64,000 nt of DNA from positions 1-64,000 of the forward strand of contig DATAHN010000110.1 in NCBI GenBank assembly GCA_036263155.1, read 5' to 3'. Under the pieces are notes generated by a model that was not told the origin of the DNA, made no database searches, and saw only the letters and a list, made by a program, of their open reading frames with translations. The stretch's first letter is position 1, and each line of letters opens with the position of its first letter. A program made the position numbers and the translations under genes. Below are positions 32,985 to 41,984 of this stretch, piece after piece. This DNA comes from DASUBN01 sp036263155 (GTDB taxonomy: Bacteria > Pseudomonadota > Gammaproteobacteria > Natronospirales > REEB76).

Positions 32985-34396
32985 GCAAGGCCAAGCGCAG
33001 CGCCGCGGGCCGGCGCCTCTATGTGCTCGACACCAATGTGCTGATGCACGACCCCACGGCCATCTTCCGCTTCCAGGAACACGACATCTTCCTGCCCATG
33101 GTGGTGCTGGAGGAGCTGGACGCGGGCAAGAAGGGCATGTCCGAGGCCTCGCGCAACGTGCGCCAGGTGAGCCGCTTCCTCGACGACATGATGCGCGACG
33201 TCAGCAAGCAGGAGATCGATGCGGGCATCGTGATCCAGAACTTGCAGAACCCCATCGGCGCCGCCGTCACAGGCGGCCGCCTGTACTTCCAGACAGAATC
33301 CCTGCCCGGGGCGCTGCCCGACAGCCTGCCCGGCAACAAGCCGGACAACTACATCCTCGCCACCACCCTCGCCCTGCAGCAGAAGCACGCCGGCACGCGC
33401 GTGACGCTGGTGTCCAAGGACATCAACCTGCGCATCAAGGCCTCGGTGCTAGGCGTCCACGCCGAGGACTACTACAGCGACAAGGCACTGGATGACCTGG
33501 ACCTCCTGTTCACCGGTATGCAAGAGCTACCCAAGGACTTCTGGGACGGGCACAGCAAGGATATGGAGTCCTGGCAGCAGGAGGGCCGCACCTGGTACCG
33601 CATCCAGGGACCGCTGGTGAAGGACTGGCACCCGAACCAGTGTCTGTACAGCGAGGGCGACAACTTCGAGGCGCTGGTACGCGGCATCGACGACCGCGGC
33701 GCGCTGCTCGAGCTCACCCGCGACTACCGGGGCATCCGCCACACGGTGTGGGGCATCAATGCCCGCAACCGCGAACAGAACTTCGCCCTCAACATGCTGC
33801 TGGATCCGGGCATCGACTTCGTCTCGCTGCTGGGCTCAGCCGGCACCGGCAAGACCCTGCTTGCGCTCGCCGCAGGCCTGGCCCAGACCCTGGAGCAGAA
33901 CCGCTACCGCGAGATCATCATGACCCGCGTCACGGTTCCGCTGGGCGAGGACATCGGCTTCCTGCCCGGCACCGAGGAGGAAAAGATGACGCCCTGGATG
34001 GGTGCGCTAATGGACAATCTGGAGGTGCTGACCCAATCCGGCGAGGGCGGCGAGTGGGGCCGTGCTGCCACCGCCGACCTCCTGCGCAACCGCATCAAGA
34101 TCCGCTCCATGAACTTCATGCGCGGCCGCACCTTCCTCAACCGCTACATCATCGTGGACGAGGCCCAGAATCTCACGCCCAAGCAGCTCAAGGCGCTCAT
34201 CACCCGCGCCGGCCCAGGCACCAAGATGGTGTGCATCGGCAACATCTCCCAGATCGACACGCCCTACCTGACCGAGACCACCTCCGGCCTCACCTTCGTG
34301 GTGGACCGGTTCAAGCAGTGGCCCCATTCCGGCCATCTCACCCTGCTGCGCGGGGAGCGCTCGCGGCTCGCGGATTTCGCCTCGGAAAGCCTCTAG
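32981..34396 (+). CDS. PIN-PhoH fusion protein (PhoH2/YlaK type)
   Basis: The product has 471 residues, with a GTG start overlapping bcp (GTGA). The N-terminal PIN domain begins LYVLDTNVLMHDPTAI, with acidic residues later in VLEELDAGKKG and TLVSKDINLR. The C-terminal PhoH ATPase domain has Walker A LLGSAGTGKTLLALAAG and Walker B YIIVDEAQNLTPKQL. The family is proposed to unwind and cleave RNA using ATP; the mycobacterial homologue does this in vitro. It carries no cognate antitoxin gene, and the bcp neighbour is likely a cotranscribed housekeeping gene. Confidence 0.93.
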   Translation: MSKAKRSAAGRRLYVLDTNVLMHDPTAIFRFQEHDIFLPMVVLEELDAGKKGMSEASRNVRQVSRFLDDMMRDVSKQEIDAGIVIQNLQNPIGAAVTGGRLYFQTESLPGALPDSLPGNKPDNYILATTLALQQKHAGTRVTLVSKDINLRIKASVLGVHAEDYYSDKALDDLDLLFTGMQELPKDFWDGHSKDMESWQQEGRTWYRIQGPLVKDWHPNQCLYSEGDNFEALVRGIDDRGALLELTRDYRGIRHTVWGINARNREQNFALNMLLDPGIDFVSLLGSAGTGKTLLALAAGLAQTLEQNRYREIIMTRVTVPLGEDIGFLPGTEEEKMTPWMGALMDNLEVLTQSGEGGEWGRAATADLLRNRIKIRSMNFMRGRTFLNRYIIVDEAQNLTPKQLKALITRAGPGTKMVCIGNISQIDTPYLTETTSGLTFVVDRFKQWPHSGHLTLLRGERSRLADFASESL

Positions 34397-34489
34397 GACC
34401 CCGGCCTAAGCCGCTTGGGTGCTTACAATTTCCGACGGCCTATGCTTAAATTTGAAGGTCATCCGGCTGTCACCCTGGGGTAAAAACCG

Positions 34490-35887
34490 ATGAAGAATAA
34501 GCACATCGCTCTGTGGACCGCTCCGCTGGCCGCCGCCGTCCTGGCTGCGCTGCTGCCGGCGGCCGCTTCCGCCGCCAACTTCCAGCTCACCGAGCAGAGC
34601 GTCACCAGCCTCGGCCGCGCCCACTCCGGCGGCGCCGCGATGGCCGAGGATGCCTCCAGCATCTGGTACAACCCGGCCGGCCTTTCCTATCTCGGCGACT
34701 CCGAGATCATGGGCGGCTACAGCCTGATCCGCCTCAACGCGGACTTCACCAAGCAGTCCGCCACCGACGCCACCGGCCAGCCCCTCTCCGGCGGCGAGGG
34801 CGGCAAGGTGGGCAAGCTCGGCGGCCCGCTGTTCGTATACTACTCGCGGCCGATCAACGACCAGCTCACCTTCGGCTTCGGCGTGAACACTCCGTTCGGC
34901 CTTGCCACCAAGTACGACGATGACTCGATCTTCCGCTACCAGGCCATCTACAGCAGCGTGGCGGTGGTGAACTACAACCCGACCCTGGCCTGGAAGTTCA
35001 ACGACCAATTCTCGGTGGGCTTCGGTATCGATTATCAAACCATGGACGTGAAGCTCACCAACGCGGTGGACTTCGGCGCCATCTGCTTCGGCCAGCTCAA
35101 CCCCGTGAGCTGCACCGCGCTCGGCCTCACCCCGCAGGGCCACGACGGCCACTTCGAGGCCAACGCCAGCGGCAACGGCACCGGCTGGAACGTGGGCGCT
35201 CTGTGGAACATCAGCGACGCCATGCACCTCGGCTTCTCCTACCGCTCCGAGATCAAGCACGACCTCACCGGCGGCGCGAGCTTCACCAACGTGCCGACCG
35301 CGTTCGCCGCCCTGCCCGACTTCCAGGCGCAGAGCGTGGACGCGAGCTTCAAGTCGCCTTCACTCATGTCCCTGAGCTGGCGGCAGGAGCTCAACGACCA
35401 GTGGATGCTGACCGCTGACTGGTCGCATGCCAACTGGAGCAGCTTCGACAAGCTCGACATCGCGTTCAAGACCTCCGGCAACCACGCCATCGTGGACGAG
35501 GGCCTGAGCGACGTGAACCGCTACGCGGTGGGCCTGGACTACCGCTACAGCGACGCCTGGACCTTCCGCGGCGGCCTGGCGCTCGACCTCTCACCGGTGC
35601 CGGATCCCTCCGCGCCCTGCACGGGCACCACGTTCAACCCGGCCTGCACCAACGACGTCAGCGCCAGCCGGACCGCGCGCCTGCCTGACGGCGACCGCCG
35701 CTGGATCGCCTTCGGCGCCACCTGGCGCGTGAGCGACCACTCCCAGTGGGACGTGGGCTATGCCCACCTGTTCCTGGGCAGCGGGCTCGCCTTCAACCAG
35801 ACCAACGCCGCCGGCCACGACCACATCGTGGGCACCTTCGAGGCGGATGCGGACATCCTGGGCGTGTCGTATCGCTACAAGTTCTAA
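34490..35887 (+). CDS. fadL: FadL-type outer-membrane fatty acid transporter
   Basis: The product has 465 residues. It has a signal peptide ending near AAASA and then NFQLTEQSVTSLGRAHSGG, the FadL N-terminal hatch, followed by EDASSIWYNPAGLSYL, the family signature. The rest alternates beta strands and ends VSYRYKF with a terminal Phe, as in outer-membrane barrels. It imports long-chain fatty acids or other hydrophobic compounds. Two Cys pairs (AICFGQLNPVSC; PCTGTTFNPAC) may form loop disulfides. A terminator follows. In E. coli fadL is also near mlaA, and here mlaA is two genes on. Confidence 0.93.
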   Translation: MKNKHIALWTAPLAAAVLAALLPAAASAANFQLTEQSVTSLGRAHSGGAAMAEDASSIWYNPAGLSYLGDSEIMGGYSLIRLNADFTKQSATDATGQPLSGGEGGKVGKLGGPLFVYYSRPINDQLTFGFGVNTPFGLATKYDDDSIFRYQAIYSSVAVVNYNPTLAWKFNDQFSVGFGIDYQTMDVKLTNAVDFGAICFGQLNPVSCTALGLTPQGHDGHFEANASGNGTGWNVGALWNISDAMHLGFSYRSEIKHDLTGGASFTNVPTAFAALPDFQAQSVDASFKSPSLMSLSWRQELNDQWMLTADWSHANWSSFDKLDIAFKTSGNHAIVDEGLSDVNRYAVGLDYRYSDAWTFRGGLALDLSPVPDPSAPCTGTTFNPACTNDVSASRTARLPDGDRRWIAFGATWRVSDHSQWDVGYAHLFLGSGLAFNQTNAAGHDHIVGTFEADADILGVSYRYKF

Positions 35888-35910
35888 GCCAAGTCACATC
35901 GGCTACACAA

Positions 35911-35931
35911 AGCCCCCGCCATGCGGGGGCT
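35911..35931 (+). terminator. fadL terminator
   Basis: AGCCCCCGC / GCGGGGGCT with a CAT loop is followed by TTTTGTTT, a standard intrinsic terminator 24 bp after the fadL stop. Confidence 0.9.
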
Positions 35932-36013
35932 TTTTGTTTATGCCGTCCCTGGCGCATACGCCGTGAAGCATCAACTCTCCGCCTCGCCCGCATCGCGACG
36001 CCTCCGGCTCCGC

Positions 36014-36034
36014 GCTCGCCGCGGTGCGGCGAGC
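36014..36034. repeat. Palindrome in the fadL-bepA gap
   Basis: GCTCGCCGC / GCGGCGAGC form a 9-bp stem with a GGT loop, followed by a T/C-rich run. The 234-bp gap otherwise shows no gene. It may be a second terminator or a repetitive palindrome. Confidence 0.5.
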
Positions 36035-36121
36035 CCGCCGGGGCTTTTCTTTTCCGGCTCGCTGGTCAACCCACCATGCGATAATGGCTTATAGCAGATA
36101 TATCCCCACCGGACCCGCATC

Positions 36122-37681
36122 TTGGCGCGACTCCTGAAGCACAGCCTGGCTCTCCTCGGCACCGCCCTGTTCGCGGCGGCGGCACTCGCCGCCACCGACC
36201 CACAGCCGGCGCCCGCGGCGACGAGCGGCAGCGTGACCATCGGCGCGATGCCCCGCTCCAACGACTACAGCAGCCAGGCCGGGGGCTTCAACCTGCCGCA
36301 GATCGGTGAGGCCGGCGGCGACGTGATAACGCCGCAGCAGGAGTACGACATCGGCCTGCAGATCATGAGTCAGCTGCGCGATTCCGGTGCGATCCTGGAC
36401 GATCCGCAGCTGCAGCAGTACATCCAGGACATCGGCAATCAGCTCGCGTCCCACAGCGACAACCCGCAGCTGCACTTCGCCTTCTACGTCATCGACGACG
36501 ACACCATCAACGCCACCACCCTGCCGGGCGGCTTCATCGTGGTGAACAGCGGCCTGCTGCTGCTCACCGATACCGAGGACGAGCTGGCGGGCGTGATCGC
36601 GCACGAAGTGGGCCATGTCACCCAGCGTCACCTGGCGCGTCAGCTCGAGGACCAGAAGAACCATGCCCTGGTGAACCTCGCCACCATGCTGGCGGCGATC
36701 GTGGCGGTGACCCGCACCAGCGACCCGGACGTGGCGGTGGGCGCGCTCGCCAGCGCCCAGGCTTCGCTCATCCAGCACCAGATCAACTACACGCGCACCG
36801 ACGAGGCCGAAGCGGATCGGGTCGGCATCGCGACCCTGGCGCGCGCCGGCTTCCAGCCGCAGGGCATGGTGGACTTCTTCGCGGTGATGCAGAAGAACTC
36901 CTCGCTCAACGGTTACGACCGCATCCCGGAGTTCCTGCTGGACCATCCGCTCGACCTCAACCGCATGAGCGAGGCGCAGAGCCGCGCCAGCCAGCTGCAC
37001 GTGCCGCCGCGCCCCGCCAGCCGCAGCTTCGCGCTGATGCGCATGCGCCTGCTCGCGATGCAGAACAATGACGGCATCGAGCGCCAGCTCACCGAGTTCC
37101 AGGCGCGGGTGGACCAGGCCAAGGGCTGGGACCAGGTGGCGGCCCGCTACGGTCAGGCACTGGTGTTCCAGAAGGCCGGCCGCTACGCCGACGCGGTGAA
37201 GGCGATGCGCGAGCTGGCGGCCGGCAACGACGACGTGGTGGCCTTCCGCATCGGTCTGGCGGACGCCGAGATCCATGCCGGCAGCGTGCAGGCCGGTATC
37301 GCCGCCTACACCGATGCCATGCGCCTGTTTCCGGACAGCGCGCCGCTGACCCTGAGCTACGCCAACGACCTGATCGACGCCGGCCAGCCGCAGCGCGCCA
37401 TCAACCTGTTGCTGCCCCTCAGCCTGGAGTCCCGCGGCGACCCGGAGGCGGTGCACCTCCTGGCCAAGGCTTATGACAAGAAGGGCAACAGCGCCGACTC
37501 CCACTACTACATGTCCGAGTACTACCTGGCGAATGGCCTGCCGGCCGCGGCGGTGGACCAGCTGCGCATCGCGCTAGCCACCCCCGGCATAGACAGCGTG
37601 CAGAAGCAGCGCTACCGGGCGCGCCTGCACCGGGTCGAGGAAGAGGCGCGGGCCGAGCGTCAGGACGGCGGCCAGCCCTGA
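36122..37681 (+). CDS. bepA: Periplasmic M48 protease/chaperone BepA
   Basis: The 519-residue protein has a TTG start, a signal peptide ending near ALAA, the zinc motif VIAHEVGHVTQRHLARQ and the third ligand in YTRTDEAEADRVGIATL. The catalytic lid and active loop LPGGFIVVNSGLLLLT is typical. The C-terminal half (about residues 300-510) is TPR repeats (QALVFQKAGRYADAVKAMRE). BepA promotes LptD maturation and degrades stalled outer-membrane proteins. It is followed by mlaA. The weak TTG start suggests modest expression. Confidence 0.92.
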   Translation: MARLLKHSLALLGTALFAAAALAATDPQPAPAATSGSVTIGAMPRSNDYSSQAGGFNLPQIGEAGGDVITPQQEYDIGLQIMSQLRDSGAILDDPQLQQYIQDIGNQLASHSDNPQLHFAFYVIDDDTINATTLPGGFIVVNSGLLLLTDTEDELAGVIAHEVGHVTQRHLARQLEDQKNHALVNLATMLAAIVAVTRTSDPDVAVGALASAQASLIQHQINYTRTDEAEADRVGIATLARAGFQPQGMVDFFAVMQKNSSLNGYDRIPEFLLDHPLDLNRMSEAQSRASQLHVPPRPASRSFALMRMRLLAMQNNDGIERQLTEFQARVDQAKGWDQVAARYGQALVFQKAGRYADAVKAMRELAAGNDDVVAFRIGLADAEIHAGSVQAGIAAYTDAMRLFPDSAPLTLSYANDLIDAGQPQRAINLLLPLSLESRGDPEAVHLLAKAYDKKGNSADSHYYMSEYYLANGLPAAAVDQLRIALATPGIDSVQKQRYRARLHRVEEEARAERQDGGQP

Positions 37682-37691
37682 AGCGCCGCAC

Positions 37692-37721
37692 TTGGGGGTC
37701 GCGCAGGCGGCCTGATAAAAT
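37692..37721 (+). promoter_or_regulatory. Possible mlaA promoter
   Basis: TTGGGG (37692-37697) and TAAAAT (37716-37721) are 18 bp apart, 28 bp before the mlaA ATG. It would allow mlaA to be expressed separately from bepA. Confidence 0.45.
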
Positions 37722-37748
37722 CGGCGCCGTGACATCCAAGGAATGCCC

Positions 37749-38648
37749 ATGTCCGGCCCGGCGCGACTCCCGCTGAAATCCCCACTCCCCGTCCTTGCAC
37801 TCATCGCCTCCGCCCTGCTGGCCGGCTGTGCCGGCGCGCCGCCGGAACGGGTGACCCAGACCCAGGACCCCTGGGAGGGCTTCAACCGCAAGATCTACGC
37901 CTTCAACGACGCGCTCGACAAGAACGTGGCGCGGCCGGTGGCGCGCACCTACGTGCGCGCGGTGCCCGGCCCCACCCGCAGCGGCGTGCACAACGTGGTC
38001 AGCAACCTGGTGGAGCCCGTCACCGTGGTCAACGACGCGCTGCAGGGCAAGTTCAAGCAGACACTGCAGGACCTGGGCCGCTTCGTGATCAACAGCACCG
38101 TCGGCATCCTGGGCTGGTTCGACGTGGCCAAGCACGTGGGCCTGGGCCACCACGACGAGGACTTCGGCCAGACCCTCGCCACCTGGGGCGTATCCTCCGG
38201 GCCCTACCTGGTGCTGCCGGTGATCGGGCCCAGCACCGTGCGCGACGCCGGTGGCCGCGTGGCGGACATCTATACCGATCCGCCGCGCCATGACCTCAAG
38301 CCGCGCTGGCGCAACGCCGAGCTCGTGGTGTATGGCATCGACACCCGCGTGGGGCTGATGGAGACCAACGAGACTCTGGACAATTCCTACGACCCCTACG
38401 CCTTCATGCGCGACGCCTACCTGCAGAACCGCCGCTTCAAGATCTACGATGGAGAGCCGCCGCCGGACGACTCCATATACGACCTGCCGGAAGACGAACT
38501 CGGCGAACCGCCGGCAGGCGAGAGCCCGGCTCCCGCGGCTGGCTCAAGCGCTCCCGCTGCCGGCACTGCGGCCGCTCCCAGCGCCGCCACCGCGCCCGGC
38601 GCGACCAGCGCCCCCGCTCCGGCCACTGCGCCGCCTCCCGTGAGCTGA
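37749..38648 (+). CDS. mlaA: Outer-membrane lipid asymmetry lipoprotein MlaA
   Basis: MlaA removes mislocalised phospholipids from the outer leaflet and passes them to MlaC. The 299-residue product has lipobox LLAGC, then DPWEGFNRKIYAFNDALDK, the family signature, DLGRFVINSTVGILGWFD and the DFGQTLATWGVSSGPYLVLP segment. The ATG at 37749 has AAGGA at better spacing than the ATG at 37743. After the conserved part, about 60 residues form an acidic then Ala/Pro-rich tail not found in E. coli MlaA. It converges with mlaFEDCB, 116 bp away, so both halves of the pathway are encoded together. Confidence 0.95.
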   Translation: MSGPARLPLKSPLPVLALIASALLAGCAGAPPERVTQTQDPWEGFNRKIYAFNDALDKNVARPVARTYVRAVPGPTRSGVHNVVSNLVEPVTVVNDALQGKFKQTLQDLGRFVINSTVGILGWFDVAKHVGLGHHDEDFGQTLATWGVSSGPYLVLPVIGPSTVRDAGGRVADIYTDPPRHDLKPRWRNAELVVYGIDTRVGLMETNETLDNSYDPYAFMRDAYLQNRRFKIYDGEPPPDDSIYDLPEDELGEPPAGESPAPAAGSSAPAAGTAAAPSAATAPGATSAPAPATAPPPVS

Positions 38649-38711
38649 ACCTGGAAGACGCCTAAAAAGCGGCGGCACCCTATCGAGCTGAAAAGGCTCG
38701 CCGCAAAGAAG

Positions 38712-38737
38712 AAACGGCGGGCTTCTGCCCGCCGTTT
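38712..38737. terminator. Bidirectional terminator between mlaA and mlaB
   Basis: AAACGGCGGGC / GCCCGCCGTTT form an 11-bp stem with a TTCT loop in the gap between convergent mlaA and mlaB. The A/T ends of the stem give a short U run on either strand. Confidence 0.82.
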
Positions 38738-38764
38738 CGTATCTTGCCTTTCTTATCCGGCGCG

Positions 38765-39064
38765 TCACTTCATGGGCAGGATCTTGTCCACTTCACTGAT
38801 CTTCGCCAGCGCCAGCACCTGCTCCGGCACGTGCCGGAAGCTGAGCTTGCGCTTCTCGCGCCGCGCGCGGGCCGCCCACTCCACCAGCAGCGCGAGCCCG
38901 GCACTGTCGGTGCTCTCGACCCCGGCGAGGTCGAGTTCGAGCTTGGGATGCTCGGCGAACAACGCCTCGCTCTCCTCGAGCGCCCGGGTCGCGGTGTCGA
39001 AGCCGAGCCGACCCTTGAGGCGGAACTTGCCCGCGCCGGCCGGCTCGAACGTGAGCGCGGACAT
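38765..39064 (-). CDS. mlaB: STAS-domain protein MlaB
   Basis: The 99-residue cytosolic STAS protein stabilises the MlaFEDB complex. It begins MSALTFEPAGAGKFRLKGRL and has the conserved core LELDLAGVESTDSAGLALLV with the family Thr/Ser (STDSAG). The ATG overlaps the mlaC stop (ATGA). It is the last gene of the operon, and a terminator follows. Confidence 0.92.
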   Translation of the reverse strand: MSALTFEPAGAGKFRLKGRLGFDTATRALEESEALFAEHPKLELDLAGVESTDSAGLALLVEWAARARREKRKLSFRHVPEQVLALAKISEVDKILPMK

Positions 39065-39708
39065 CAGGTCTTGCCCGCCGGCGCCTGCACGATGCCCTTG
39101 TCGGCATCGCTGTTCAGGCGCTTGATGAGCGCATCCAGGCCGTTCTTCTGGATCTCCGGCCCGAACTGGTTGCGGTAGTTGAGCACGTAGGAGATGCCTT
39201 CGATCACCACGTCGAAGGCCTTCCAATCGCCGTTCTCGTTCTGCAGCCAGTAGTCCACCTGCACCGGCGGCGCGCCCTCGCGCATCACCTTGGTCTTCAC
39301 ATAGGCGCGGCTGGAGTCGCTGCCGGCCCTGAAGGGTTCCACCTGGACGTTGCGCTCCGAGTAGTTGCCCTTGAGCAGCGCGTCGGAATAGCCGTGGACC
39401 AGGTAGCGGTAGAAGGCATCCTGGAACGCCTTCTTCTGCGCATCGTTGGCGCTGCGGCCGTACTGGCCCAGCACCAGCAGCGAGGCCCGCTGGAAATCGA
39501 AATGCGGGAGCAGGATCTTGCCGACCTGGTCGTAGAGTTCCTGCGGGTTCTTCTCCAGCTCCGCCTTCTTGCTGTTGACCATGTCGAACATGGCCTTGGC
39601 GGTCTGCTGCACCACCTGGTCGGGTGCGGTGGAGGGAGCGGGAGAATCGGCGAGGGCCGCGAAGCTCGCGAATGAAATCACGGCGGCGAGGAGGATTTTA
39701 GTACGCAT
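39064..39708 (-). CDS. mlaC: Periplasmic phospholipid shuttle MlaC
   Basis: The 214-residue product has a signal peptide ending near AALA and the MlaC/Ttg2D pattern: LDQ-like KNPQELYDQVGKILLPHFDF, RSANDAQKKAFQDAFYRYLV, HGYSDALLKGNYSERNVQV, VQVDYWLQNENGDWKAFDVV and EGISYVLNYRNQFGPEI. It carries phospholipid between MlaA and MlaD. It is one base downstream of mlaD and overlaps mlaB by four bases. Confidence 0.95.
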   Translation of the reverse strand: MRTKILLAAVISFASFAALADSPAPSTAPDQVVQQTAKAMFDMVNSKKAELEKNPQELYDQVGKILLPHFDFQRASLLVLGQYGRSANDAQKKAFQDAFYRYLVHGYSDALLKGNYSERNVQVEPFRAGSDSSRAYVKTKVMREGAPPVQVDYWLQNENGDWKAFDVVIEGISYVLNYRNQFGPEIQKNGLDALIKRLNSDADKGIVQAPAGKT

Positions 39709-39709
39709 G

Positions 39710-40180
39710 TTACTTGCTACCTGGTGCTGTGGCCTTGGAGAAGAATTGTCCGATGAGTTTCTCGAGCACCAGCGCGGACTGGGTGTACTGGATGGTGCTG
39801 CCTTCCTTGAGGAAGTCCGTGGAGCCGCCCGGATCGATGCCGATGTACTGCTCGCCGAGGAGGCCCGAGGTGAGGATGCTGGCGGTGGAGTCGTCGGGCA
39901 CCTCGTTGTAGTGGCCGTCGATCTGCAGGGTCACCACCGCGCTGAAGCTCTTGGGATCGAGCTTGATGCTGCTGACGCGGCCGATGGCCACGCCGGCCAT
40001 GGTGACCTGGGCATGGGGCTTCAGGCCGCCGATGTTGTTGAACTCGGCGGTGACCACGTAGCCCTTGGCGTTGCCGTAGGAGCCGATGTTGGTGGCGCTG
40101 GTCGCGATCACGTAGAGCGCCACGAAGCCCAGGATGATGAAGGCTCCAGTGACGATCTCGATGGTGCGGGTCTGCTTCAT
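39710..40180 (-). CDS. mlaD: MCE-domain protein MlaD
   Basis: The 156-residue inner-membrane-anchored protein has one N-terminal helix (EIVTGAFIILGFVALYVIAT) and one MCE domain with VTAEFNNIGGLKPHAQVTMAG and SGLLGEQYIGIDPGGS. It forms the hexameric ring that passes lipid between MlaC and MlaE. Length is close to E. coli MlaD (183), with a shorter C terminus. It lies 11 bp after mlaE. Confidence 0.96.
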   Translation of the reverse strand: MKQTRTIEIVTGAFIILGFVALYVIATSATNIGSYGNAKGYVVTAEFNNIGGLKPHAQVTMAGVAIGRVSSIKLDPKSFSAVVTLQIDGHYNEVPDDSTASILTSGLLGEQYIGIDPGGSTDFLKEGSTIQYTQSALVLEKLIGQFFSKATAPGSK

Positions 40181-40191
40181 GGGGTGGCCCT

Positions 40192-40962
40192 TCAGTACAT
40201 GAATGCGGTTAGGAGGTAGTCGACGGCCAGCACCGCCAACGCGGTGTTGACCACGGTGCGAGTGGTGGCGCGGCTCACGCCCTCGGCGGTGGGCTGCGCG
40301 TAGTAGCCTTCGAACACCGCGATCAGGGTCGCGACCGCGCCGAACACCAGGCTCTTGATGATGCCGCTGCGGAAGTCTTCCTTGAAATCGACGTGGGCGT
40401 GGATCTGGGACCAGAACGAGCCCTTGTCGATGTGCATCAGCACCACGCCGACCAGGTAACCGCCCAGGAGGCCCACGGCGTTGAAGATGCCCACCAAGAG
40501 CGGCATGGAGATCACGCCGCCGAGGAAGCGCGGCACGACGATACGGCGCACCGGGTCCACGGCCATCATCTCCATGCCGGCGAGCTGCTCGGTGGCGCGC
40601 ATCAGGCCGATCTCGGAGGTGAGCGCGGTGCCGGCGCGGCCAGCGAAGAGCAAGGCCGTGATCACGGGTCCCAGCTCGCGCAAGAGGCCGAGCGCGACCA
40701 GGGTACCGACCATGCTGGTGGAGGCGAACTTGTTGAGCGTGTTGAAGCCCTGGAGACCTAAAACCATGCCTACGAACAGCCCCGAGACCATGATCAGCAC
40801 CAGCGACATGGCGCCGATGGTGAAGACCTGCTGGAAGATGAGCCCGGGCCGGCGCAGCGCATGGGGCGTGTAGCGCAAGAGGTGCAGCAGGAACAGGCCG
40901 GAGGCGCCCAGCATCTCCAGGAAGTCCAGCAGGATGTAGTAAGGCTCGCGCAAGAACTTCAT
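40192..40962 (-). CDS. mlaE: ABC permease MlaE
   Basis: The 256-residue integral membrane protein of the MlaE/YrbE family has five or six helices. Signatures are LGLQGFNTLNKFASTSMVG, GLLRELGPVITALLFAGRAG (EQ-loop-like) and ALTSEIGLMRATEQLAGMEMM followed by VDPVRRIVVPRFLGGVISMP. It moves phospholipid across the inner membrane with MlaF. The ATG overlaps the mlaF stop by four bases. Confidence 0.96.
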   Translation of the reverse strand: MKFLREPYYILLDFLEMLGASGLFLLHLLRYTPHALRRPGLIFQQVFTIGAMSLVLIMVSGLFVGMVLGLQGFNTLNKFASTSMVGTLVALGLLRELGPVITALLFAGRAGTALTSEIGLMRATEQLAGMEMMAVDPVRRIVVPRFLGGVISMPLLVGIFNAVGLLGGYLVGVVLMHIDKGSFWSQIHAHVDFKEDFRSGIIKSLVFGAVATLIAVFEGYYAQPTAEGVSRATTRTVVNTALAVLAVDYLLTAFMY

Positions 40963-41780
40963 TCCGTCTCCTCTCCCAGGAGCTGGGCCGCCAGGTCCGG
41001 CGCCGGGTAGTGGAACGGCACCGGGCCGTCGGACAGGCCCTTCATGAACTGCCGCACCCAGGCGGACTTGTTCTGCTCCAGCTCCTCCGGCGTGCCATAG
41101 GCGACGACCTTCCCCTCGGAGATGAGGTAGCTGTGGTCGGACACGGAGGACACCTCCTCCACGTCGTGCGACACGATGATGCTGGTGAGGCCGAGGCTGT
41201 CGTTGAGCTCGCGGATGAGCCGCACGATCACGCCCATGGAGATGGGGTCGAGGCCGGTGAAGGGTTCGTCGTAGAAGATGATCTTGGGGTCGAGCGCGAT
41301 GGCGCGCGCCAGCGCCACCCGCCGCGCCATGCCGCCGGAGAGCTCCGTGGGCATGAGCTCGGCCGCGCCGCGCAGGCCCACGGCCTGCAGCTTCATGAGC
41401 GCGATGTGGCGGACCAGGCTCTCGGGCAGGTCGGTGTGCTCCCGGATGGGGAACACCACGTTCTCGTACACGCTGTAGTCGGTGAACAGGGCCCCGTTCT
41501 GGAACAGGAAGCCCATGCGCTTGCGCAGCTCGAACAGGCCGTCGATGTCGAGCTTGAGGAGGTTCTTGCCGTCCACGTGTACGTGGCCGCGATCCGGCAG
41601 CACCTGACCGGTCATGATGCGCAACAGCGTGGTCTTGCCGGTGCCGGAAGGGCCCATGATGGCGGTGATCTTGCCCCGCTCGATGCTGACATCGAGGTTG
41701 TCGAAGATCATCTTCTCCCCGCGCCGGTACTTGAGCCCGCGGATGTCGATGATGGGGTCGCTGTGCTTGTGCTCTGCCAT
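40959..41780 (-). CDS. mlaF: ABC ATPase MlaF
   Basis: The 273-residue ATPase has Walker A IMGPSGTGKTTLLRI, the ABC signature TELSGGMARRVALARAIALD and Walker B IIFYDEPFTGLD, followed by SIIVSHDVEEV (switch His). It drives the MlaFEDB transporter. It is the first gene of the operon. A TTGACG/TAGACT promoter lies 60-90 bp upstream. Confidence 0.96.
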   Translation of the reverse strand: MAEHKHSDPIIDIRGLKYRRGEKMIFDNLDVSIERGKITAIMGPSGTGKTTLLRIMTGQVLPDRGHVHVDGKNLLKLDIDGLFELRKRMGFLFQNGALFTDYSVYENVVFPIREHTDLPESLVRHIALMKLQAVGLRGAAELMPTELSGGMARRVALARAIALDPKIIFYDEPFTGLDPISMGVIVRLIRELNDSLGLTSIIVSHDVEEVSSVSDHSYLISEGKVVAYGTPEELEQNKSAWVRQFMKGLSDGPVPFHYPAPDLAAQLLGEETE

Positions 41781-41840
41781 GCTGCCGCCGGCCTTCCTTC
41801 TTGTTCTGTCCGGACCCAGATGTTTTGGACTGGACGGTCT

Positions 41841-41870
41841 AGTCTATTTATGTCGGAGCCGCCCCGTCAA
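41841..41870 (-). promoter_or_regulatory. Predicted mla operon promoter
   Basis: On the minus strand TTGACG (41870-41865) and TAGACT (41846-41841) are 18 bp apart. A hairpin with arms GCAGCCG/CGGCTGC (about 41912-41945) further upstream may end the aldolase transcript. The 204-bp gap contains no gene. Confidence 0.55.
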
Positions 41871-41984
41871 ATCTTACGGCCAGATCCGGAAACGAGAGGC
41901 GTCGTTTGTATAACGCAGCCGCCGCCCAGGGGGACGACGGCTGCGGATGACCTTACTTGTGGCCTAAAACGGCCTGTATCAGGC

